DNA of 15,823 bases. Source: Comamonadaceae bacterium. GTDB lineage: Bacteria > Pseudomonadota > Gammaproteobacteria > Burkholderiales > Burkholderiaceae_C. This document shows positions 1 to 5,953 of the stretch, one piece after another. The stretch's first letter is position 1. Every line of letters starts with the position of its first letter. A program made the position numbers and the translations under genes. A model generated the notes under the pieces. That model was given only the letters and a program-made list of their open reading frames with translations. It searched no databases and had not been told where the DNA came from. The stretch spans positions 1 to 15,823 of the forward strand of contig CANHLD010000026.1 of assembly GCA_947461325.1 (NCBI GenBank), read 5' to 3'.

Positions 1-906
1 AGTTTGGTCTTTGCCGGAGACACTGTGCTTGACGACACAGCGGGAAAAATCATTGAACAAGGCGGCGATCCGTTTTCAGATTTCGCTGACTATTTTGCAG
101 GGGCTGACATACGCATCACCAACCTGGAATGTGTGGTTTCAACACGCGGGCAAGCAAATGACAAGATGTATACCTTTCAGGCGCATCCGCGGGTTATTCC
201 GGTGCTGCAAAAACATTTTGACGCAGTGACATTAGCCAATAACCACAGCGGCGATTTTGGACCGGATGCATTTGCGCAAATGCTGTCCTTATTGAAGGAA
301 GCCGGGCTTGCTCAGGTCGGCGGCGGCATGAATTTGAAACAAGCCCACACACCGCTTGTGTTCACGCGCAACGGATGGCGTATTGCTGTGCTGAGTTACA
401 ACGAATTTCATCCGCGCAGTTTTGAAGCAGGTTTTGACATACCCGGCGTGGCCTGGAGCGAAGACCAGCAAGTGGTGGAAGATATTCAAACTGCGCGTCG
501 TATCCACCATGCAGATCTGGTGATTCCTGTCATGCATTGGGGTTGGGAAAACGAAAGAACAGCCAACCCAAGACAACGCCAACTCGCCAAACTGATGATT
601 GACGCCGGAGCAGATGCGGTCATCGGCGGTCACCCGCATGTCACCCAAGATGTGACTGTGTACAAAGGCAAACCCATTGTTTACAGCGTGGGTAACTTTG
701 TGATGAAAGAAACCGACAATGCGTTTCAGCGTCAAAGTTGGGTGCTAAAAATGTATTTAGATAAACGCGGTGTCACCCGGTTTGAAACACTACCGGTCAA
801 GATAGACATGGAAGGCATACCGGTCATCGAACGCGGCGCATCCTCTCCTTGCTGGCAGCGTGGCGACAAAAACACAGGTTTATGCAAGCTTACCGCCGCG
901 AATTAA
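1..906 (+). CDS. CapA-family metallophosphatase-like protein, 5' end outside window
   Basis: The reading frame is open from the first base, so the start codon and N-terminus (probably with a signal or anchor) lie upstream; about 301 residues are visible. The fragment begins inside the metallophosphatase fold with a GDT motif (FAGDTVLDD). It continues with NLECVVS, LANNHSGDFG, a PVMHWGWE segment and GGHPHV, the ordered metal-binding Asp/Asn/His motifs of the CapA (poly-gamma-glutamate synthesis/capsule) family. CapA proteins are usually 330-400 residues and are typically envelope-associated, where some take part in poly-gamma-glutamate export or anchoring and others have no known substrate. 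The gene ends 12 bp from the convergent DUF1854 gene, with no obvious terminator between them. Being beside a cyanophycin locus, another poly-amino-acid system, may be chance. The family call is firm and the substrate is unknown. Confidence 0.88.
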   Translation, partial: SLVFAGDTVLDDTAGKIIEQGGDPFSDFADYFAGADIRITNLECVVSTRGQANDKMYTFQAHPRVIPVLQKHFDAVTLANNHSGDFGPDAFAQMLSLLKEAGLAQVGGGMNLKQAHTPLVFTRNGWRIAVLSYNEFHPRSFEAGFDIPGVAWSEDQQVVEDIQTARRIHHADLVIPVMHWGWENERTANPRQRQLAKLMIDAGADAVIGGHPHVTQDVTVYKGKPIVYSVGNFVMKETDNAFQRQSWVLKMYLDKRGVTRFETLPVKIDMEGIPVIERGASSPCWQRGDKNTGLCKLTAAN

Positions 907-918
907 GCTGCCCCCTAT

Positions 919-1386
919 TTACAAAAACCGGTCCAGCAATTTGCGACTGTGACGGTCAAGCGCAGGCAAATCACGGATCAAAAACTGCACCCCATGTTCA
1001 TCGGCAACGATCAAGGTTTTGCCGCTGATGCGGCGTATGTCTTCTTCTCCGCGCAACACAAACTGGGAGAAACCACGGTTGGTTTGGACCGACCATGTCG
1101 ATGGCGTGATGAAGCTGCTGACCGCATCTACCCGTTGAATTTCAGGCATGAATTCGCGTGTTTGCAAAGCCGCTAGCACCGCTTCTTTTTGCGCTGCTGG
1201 CAACTGCAAAGGATGGGGCAACCACAGCAATTCATGGCCTGCGGCGCTGAGTATAGAAACCGCTTCATCCGGCGCCCCAATGGGAAACGCGCGCACCACC
1301 ACCACTTGACTGTGCAGTTCGTTGTCGACTTGAAGTTGCCAGTGGCCCGAGTTGTCTTGCTTGAGTTCAAAGTCCATCTGACTCAT
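919..1386 (-). CDS. DUF1854 family protein associated with the cyanophycin locus
   Basis: A 155-residue soluble protein without signal peptide or membrane segment. The C-terminal half matches my memory of the DUF1854 family: an ITPSTW segment, TNRGFSQFVLRGEEDI, then IVADEHGVQFLIRDLPALDRHSRKLLDRFL, ending on an LD..S pattern. Its ATG overlaps the stop of the ABC transporter gene upstream in an ATGA arrangement, with a purine-rich GAGAGGAG just before it, so the two are very likely translationally coupled. Proteins of this family occur beside ABC half-transporters and cphA genes in betaproteobacteria. Inference: it is a cytosolic partner of the transporter, perhaps a regulator or adaptor. No catalytic residues can be recognised, and the biochemical function is unknown. 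Confidence 0.87.
   Translation of the reverse strand: MSQMDFELKQDNSGHWQLQVDNELHSQVVVVRAFPIGAPDEAVSILSAAGHELLWLPHPLQLPAAQKEAVLAALQTREFMPEIQRVDAVSSFITPSTWSVQTNRGFSQFVLRGEEDIRRISGKTLIVADEHGVQFLIRDLPALDRHSRKLLDRFL
1383..1386 (-). promoter_or_regulatory. ATGA stop-start overlap coupling the ABC transporter and DUF1854 genes
   Basis: Read on the minus strand, the TGA stop of the ABC transporter gene and the ATG of the DUF1854 gene share the four bases ATGA. The GAGAGGAG immediately upstream, inside the last transporter codons, can serve as ribosome binding site. This arrangement usually means re-initiation by terminating ribosomes and matched protein amounts. Confidence 0.8.
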
Positions 1387-3662
1387 ACCCGCTCCTCTCT
1401 GGCAACACCCAAAGTCAAGCCGTTTTCTTCGGCTTCTTTTTGTCTGGCTTGCGCTTCGTACAAGCGCCAGTAAGCACCTTGGCGCAACAGCAATTCATCA
1501 TGCTGGCCTTGTTCCACCAATTGGCCATGCTCCATCACCACCAAGCGATCAGCACGGCGCAACGTAGACAAGCGGTGCGCAATCGCAATTGTTGTGCGTC
1601 CGCGCACCAGGTTGTCCAGCGCTTTTTGAATTTCTTGCTCAGTCTCGGTATCAACCGATGACGTGGCCTCGTCCATGATAAGGATGCGCGGATCGATCAA
1701 CAAAGCACGCGCAATCGAGATGCGCTGACGCTCGCCGCCGGACAAGCCTTGGCCGCGTTCACCGACCAGCGAATCGTAGCCTTGGGGCAATCGCAAAATG
1801 AATTCGTGCGCGTGTGCGGCCCGCGCCGCAGCAACAATCTCGGCGCGTGTCGCCCCCGGTTTGCCGTAAGCGATGTTGTCGGCGATGGTGCCGAAAAACA
1901 AAAACGGTTCTTGCAACACCAGACCGATGTGGCGGCGGTAATCGGCGATGCGCACATCCCGAATGTCGATGCCATCAATCCGAATCGCACCTTCGCTCAA
2001 GTCGTAAAAGCGGCAGATCAAATTGACCATGGTACTTTTGCCTGAACCGCTTTGACCGACCAGACCAATCATTTCACCGGGCGCGATGTCCAGCGTCAAA
2101 CCTTTGATAACAGCGCGGTTGCCGTAGCGAAATCCTGCGTCAGTAATTTGTATGCGACCCACCACTTCGTTCAAAGCGACAGGGTTGACAGGCTCTGGCA
2201 CGCTGGACACGTGGTCCAAAATTTCAAAAATACGCTTGGTGCCAGCTGCGGCTTTTTGCGTATGCGAGACGATGCGACTCATCGCATCCAGTCGAGCATA
2301 AAAACGTGTGCTGTAAGCGAGAAAAGCGGTCAACACACCAACCGTGACTTGGTGATGCGCCACCTGCCAGATGCCGAAAGCCCAAACCACCAGCAAGCCG
2401 ATTTCTGTAACCAGCGTGACCGTGGGTGAAAACAGGGACCATAAAAAATTGATGCGATCGTTCACCGCCAGATTGTGTTTATTCGCCTCTTGAAAACGCC
2501 GCGCTTCGCGGTTTTCCTGGGCAAACGCTTTGACTACGCGAATGCCGGGAATGGTGTCGGCCAGCACATTGGTGAGTTCTGACCAGACACGGTCAATCTT
2601 CTCGAAACCAGTACGCAAGCGGTCGCGCACAATATGTATCAACCACGCAATGAACGGCAGCGGCAGCAGTGTGGCAGCGGCCAACCACGGGTCTATGCTG
2701 AACAAAATGACGGCGGTCATCAAAATCATCAACACATCGGTGGCAAAGTCGAGCAAATGCAAAGACAAAAACACGCACAAGCGGTCGGTCTCGCTGCCAA
2801 TGCGGGTCATCAGGTCGCCGGTGCGGCGTCCGCCGAAATATTCCAGAGAGAGTTTCAGCAAATGTTCGTAAGCGGTGGAGCGCAAATCAGCGCCTATGCG
2901 CTCTGAGGCCAGCGCCAACACATAGGTTTTGAACCAACCCAGGCCCCATGCCAACAAGGCTGCTGCTAACAATCCGCCTAAATACATCCCCACCAATGAA
3001 TGGTCGATCTGCTGACCATTTTGAAACGGAATCAACACATCGTCCATCAAGGGCATGGTGAGGTAAGGCGGCACCAGCGTGGCCGCCGTGGACGCCAGCG
3101 TCAGACAAAAGCCGAGTAGCAACTGGCCTTGGTAAGGCTTGGCGAAACGCCACAAACGAAACAAACTCCATGTGGATGCAGGTGCTTCGTCTTGCGCTTG
3201 CTCACAACTGCGACATGTTTCATCGGCCTGCGACAAAGGCGCATGACACTGCGCGCACCAAGTCTGCGCTTGACCGGCCAACTCACCGGCTTGTTGCTTG
3301 TGAAAACGGTCAAGCAAAGCCGCTGCTTTGAGGTTGTGGCCCAGCGTGAAGCGCCAATCGGCCAGTTGCTGTTCGCCCTGCATTAAGCGCAAATGGCCAA
3401 CACCTGCGTGGTCCGACAAGAGCATGCGTGAATCCGGCAGCAGAGCCAGCGATTGCCATTCGTGGTCCTTGCCGGGCGGGCGCCAGAGCAGTCTGGAAGG
3501 GGTGAGAATCAGCACGCCTCGGGCGAAATACAATCTCCCGTCGAGGTCAACCTCCAGCCAGGCTAGAACGTTTTCATTTGATGTCAATTGAAGCTGTACA
3601 TCCTCCCGCCAAAAGGCTGGCAAATCCAGCAGCACTGGCGCAACTTGAGAGGGAATATTCAT
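1383..3662 (-). CDS. ABC half-transporter (exporter type) with N-terminal Cys4 extension, cyanophycin-associated
   Basis: A 759-residue fused membrane/ATPase protein. Residues 1-170 form a non-membrane extension with a Cys4 knuckle, two CxxC pairs at C136/C139 and C150/C153, resembling a zinc ribbon. Residues about 178-475 are a six-helix exporter-type membrane domain. The ATPase domain has Walker A GQSGSGKST (536-544), signature LSGGERQ (640-646), Walker B ILIMDEATS (660-668, catalytic E665) and the switch His H696, all intact, so it should hydrolyse ATP as a homodimer in the inner membrane. Typical half-transporters are 570-620 residues; the surplus is the N-terminal extension. The gene is divergent from cphA'/cphA and coupled to the DUF1854 gene. 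The fold is that of an exporter, not a binding-protein-dependent importer, and the substrate is unknown. The ATG at 3662 was kept because nothing better lies nearby; its ribosome binding site is weak. Confidence 0.9.
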   Translation of the reverse strand: MNIPSQVAPVLLDLPAFWREDVQLQLTSNENVLAWLEVDLDGRLYFARGVLILTPSRLLWRPPGKDHEWQSLALLPDSRMLLSDHAGVGHLRLMQGEQQLADWRFTLGHNLKAAALLDRFHKQQAGELAGQAQTWCAQCHAPLSQADETCRSCEQAQDEAPASTWSLFRLWRFAKPYQGQLLLGFCLTLASTAATLVPPYLTMPLMDDVLIPFQNGQQIDHSLVGMYLGGLLAAALLAWGLGWFKTYVLALASERIGADLRSTAYEHLLKLSLEYFGGRRTGDLMTRIGSETDRLCVFLSLHLLDFATDVLMILMTAVILFSIDPWLAAATLLPLPFIAWLIHIVRDRLRTGFEKIDRVWSELTNVLADTIPGIRVVKAFAQENREARRFQEANKHNLAVNDRINFLWSLFSPTVTLVTEIGLLVVWAFGIWQVAHHQVTVGVLTAFLAYSTRFYARLDAMSRIVSHTQKAAAGTKRIFEILDHVSSVPEPVNPVALNEVVGRIQITDAGFRYGNRAVIKGLTLDIAPGEMIGLVGQSGSGKSTMVNLICRFYDLSEGAIRIDGIDIRDVRIADYRRHIGLVLQEPFLFFGTIADNIAYGKPGATRAEIVAAARAAHAHEFILRLPQGYDSLVGERGQGLSGGERQRISIARALLIDPRILIMDEATSSVDTETEQEIQKALDNLVRGRTTIAIAHRLSTLRRADRLVVMEHGQLVEQGQHDELLLRQGAYWRLYEAQARQKEAEENGLTLGVAREERV

Positions 3663-3746
3663 TCTTATATCGATGACCTACAGTGAAACCATTCTAACCC
3701 TCTGCCCTTCTCGGCAGATTCACAGTCGTACCCCGTCACTCACTTT
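3663..3746. promoter_or_regulatory. Divergent intergenic region between the ABC/DUF1854 operon and cphA'/cphA
   Basis: Only 84 bp separate the two oppositely directed start codons, so both promoters and any shared control site must lie here or just inside the genes. On the minus strand a TAGAAT (3691-3696) could be a -10 box for the transporter, but no good -35 sits 17 bp upstream. On the plus strand TTATAT (3665-3670) is a weak -10 candidate for cphA'. Neither start has a strong Shine-Dalgarno sequence. The most distinct element is the inverted repeat listed separately. Confidence 0.5.
3701..3718. repeat. Perfect 6-6-6 inverted repeat, candidate operator
   Basis: TCTGCC (3701-3706) and GGCAGA (3713-3718) are exact inverted copies around a 6-bp spacer, CTTCTC. 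It lies 29 bp upstream of the cphA' ATG and 39 bp upstream of the transporter ATG. The half-site spacing of 12 bp centre to centre suits a dimeric regulator bound on one DNA face. Other readings are a 5'-leader hairpin or chance, as a 6-bp match is short. Confidence 0.35.
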
Positions 3747-5951
3747 ATGACCTTTCCTGATATCGCTATTTTGCGCATGCGTTATTTGCGCGGACCGAAT
3801 GTGTGGACCTACCGTCCGGTCATCGAAGCCTGGGTTGATCTGGGCATTCTCGAAGACCATCCCTCGAACAAACTGCCCGGCTTTGTCGATCGACTCACAG
3901 ATTGGCTGCCCGGCATGGTTGAACACCGCTGCGGTGTCGGCGAGCGCGGCGGTTTTTTGCTACGCCTCAAGGACGGCACCTGGTGCGGCCACATCATGGA
4001 GCATGTGGCGATTGAATTGCAAACGCTGGCTGGCATGCAAGTGGGGTTCGGCAAAGCGCGTGAAACCAGTCAACGCGGTGTTTACAAAGTAGTGATTCGC
4101 ACGCGGCAAGAAGAAGTCGGTCGTGAAAGCATGGTCGCTGCGCGTGACCTGGTGATGGCTGCCATCAACAACACCCCATTCGATCTGAAGGCCACGGTTA
4201 ATCGGCTCAAAGCCATGGTTGACCGTTTGTGTCTGGGGCCGAGCACCGCGTGCATCGTGGATGCGGCCACCGAACACCGCATTCCCTCCATCCGTCTCAC
4301 CTCGGGCAATTTGGTGCAATTGGGTTACGGTTCTTTGCAACGCCGCATCTGGACGGCTGAAACCGATCGCACCAGCGCCATCGCCGAGAGCATTTCCAGC
4401 GACAAAGACCTGACGAAAATTCTGCTCACCCAATGCGGCGTGCCCATTCCATCCGGCGAAGTTGTCAATTCACCCGAAGAAGCCTGGAGCGTGGCGCAAG
4501 ACATAGGCTTGCCGGTGGTAGTCAAACCCACCGACGCCAACCACGGTCGTGGCGTGGCGCTAGATTTGCGCCAACGCGAAGATATAGAGGCTGCGTTTTT
4601 GGTCGCTCAACGCGAAGGCACCGACGTCATGGTCGAGCGCTTTATTCCCGGCGACGAACACCGCTTGCTGGTGGTCGGTGACAAAGTGGTAGCGGCCTCA
4701 CGCGGGGAAACCGCACGCATCACCGGCGACGGCGTACATACCGTGGCCGAGTTGATTGATTTGCAAATCAACTCCGACCCTCGTCGCGGCGAAGAAGAAG
4801 ACTTTCCTTTAGACACCATCCGCTTGAAAGATTTGCCAACTGCGGTGCTCGAGTTACAGCGCCAAGGCTTAACTGAAGACAGTATTCCCGAGAAAGACCG
4901 CGTGGCGGTGGTGCAGCGCACCGGCAATATGGGCATAGACGTGACCGATCTGGTGCACCCGGAAGTCGCCGCCGTGGTGGTGCTGGCAGCGCGTGTGGTG
5001 GGTTTGGACATCGCAGGTATCGATTTGGTCGCGCAAGACATCAGCAAACCCTTGTTGGCACAAGGCGGCGCCATCGTTGAAGTCAACGCAGGGCCCGGTT
5101 TGCTCATGCATTTAAAGCCTGCCATCGGCCAGCCACGTCCTGTGGGTCAGGCCATCGTGTCGCATTTGTTTGAGCCGCAGCAAGCCACACGCATCCCTGT
5201 GGTTGGCATCATGGGGCGCAACCACACCACCGAGTTGGCGCACTTAGTCAACTGGTTGATCCACTTGTCCGGGCGACGTACCGGACTGGCCTCATCGCGC
5301 GGTTTGTTCATGGACCAGCGTCTGGTTGACCCCAAAGACGCACGCGTGTTTGAAGCCAGCCAGCGTTTGCTGATCAACCGTGCGCTTGATGCAGCCGTGT
5401 TTGAAAACACGCCGCTGCAAGTGCTGGAAGAAGGTCTGCCCTACGACCGCTGCCATGTCGGTGTGCTCACCGACATGCCTGACAACAGCGGCTTGCAAGA
5501 CCACGACATACTCACGCCCGAACAAGTTCGCAATGTGGTGCGCACCCAAATTGACCTGGTGTTGCCCGACGGCGCAGCGGTGCTGAACGCAGAAGACGCA
5601 GCCGTGGTCGAGTTGGCTGAGCTGTGTGATGGTGAAGTCATTTTTTACGCCGCTGATCAACACAACACGCATATTCAACAGCATCTCGCCCAACAAGGAC
5701 GCGCTGTCTATTTTTCAAACGGCCAGGTGATGATGTCGCGTGGCACACATGAACACAGTTTGCTGCAACTGGATTTCCCGGCGATTGCCAAACACCTGAG
5801 CGACGGCACACTTAGCCTGCCCAACCTACTCGCTTCTGTTGCTGTCGCTTGGGCGCTGGACATGACACCCGATTTGATTCGCGCCGGCCTGAAAAATTAC
5901 GGGCAACCGTCTGCGATTGCCAATTTAGCTTTAGCAAGGATGAAAGCCTGA
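3747..5951 (+). CDS. cphA': CphA': cyanophycin-synthetase-like protein with degenerate Mur-ligase domain
   Basis: A 734-residue paralogue of the following CphA (about 859 residues). The N-domain (about 1-160) contains H82-I-M-E85-H86 followed by VAIELQ. The ATP-grasp domain (about 215-475) keeps KPTDANHGRG, the ERF segment and the probable metal ligands D426, E445 and N447. However, it lacks about six residues of the NLSTGG loop present in CphA, reading TGNMGI instead. The Mur part has lost function: the P-loop reads GRNHTTE (490-496), with Thr where the ATP-binding Lys belongs. The ETARGG and GDHLG motifs are replaced, and the C-terminal Mur domain is absent. Since the Mur domain adds Arg to side chains in CphA1, this protein should not. 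It may assist CphA, make primers or use a different building block. It is probably co-transcribed with cphA. The start was chosen by alignment with CphA (RGPNVW versus RGPNLW); the ribosome binding site is weak. Confidence 0.88.
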   Translation: MTFPDIAILRMRYLRGPNVWTYRPVIEAWVDLGILEDHPSNKLPGFVDRLTDWLPGMVEHRCGVGERGGFLLRLKDGTWCGHIMEHVAIELQTLAGMQVGFGKARETSQRGVYKVVIRTRQEEVGRESMVAARDLVMAAINNTPFDLKATVNRLKAMVDRLCLGPSTACIVDAATEHRIPSIRLTSGNLVQLGYGSLQRRIWTAETDRTSAIAESISSDKDLTKILLTQCGVPIPSGEVVNSPEEAWSVAQDIGLPVVVKPTDANHGRGVALDLRQREDIEAAFLVAQREGTDVMVERFIPGDEHRLLVVGDKVVAASRGETARITGDGVHTVAELIDLQINSDPRRGEEEDFPLDTIRLKDLPTAVLELQRQGLTEDSIPEKDRVAVVQRTGNMGIDVTDLVHPEVAAVVVLAARVVGLDIAGIDLVAQDISKPLLAQGGAIVEVNAGPGLLMHLKPAIGQPRPVGQAIVSHLFEPQQATRIPVVGIMGRNHTTELAHLVNWLIHLSGRRTGLASSRGLFMDQRLVDPKDARVFEASQRLLINRALDAAVFENTPLQVLEEGLPYDRCHVGVLTDMPDNSGLQDHDILTPEQVRNVVRTQIDLVLPDGAAVLNAEDAAVVELAELCDGEVIFYAADQHNTHIQQHLAQQGRAVYFSNGQVMMSRGTHEHSLLQLDFPAIAKHLSDGTLSLPNLLASVAVAWALDMTPDLIRAGLKNYGQPSAIANLALARMKA

Positions 5952-5953
5952 TG
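5936..5953 (+). promoter_or_regulatory. Ribosome binding site and stop-start overlap fixing the cphA start
   Basis: AAGGA (5936-5940) lies 10 bases before ATG 5951, and the cphA' stop TGA (5949-5951) shares one base with this ATG (TGATG). The protein from 5951 begins MEVTRIRALRGPNLW, matching the start of CphA proteins and of CphA'. The in-frame ATG at 5849 would add 34 residues lying wholly within the cphA' coding region and without similarity to the family, so it was rejected. Confidence 0.85.

Noticed and set aside
4..6. TTG at the left edge as the start of the CapA-family gene
   Set aside because: The frame is open to the window edge and the protein begins inside the first metallophosphatase motif, so the true start is upstream.
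5849..5950. Upstream ATG extending CphA by 34 residues
   Set aside because: The extension lies inside cphA' and has no family similarity. ATG 5951 has a ribosome binding site and aligns with CphA N-termini.
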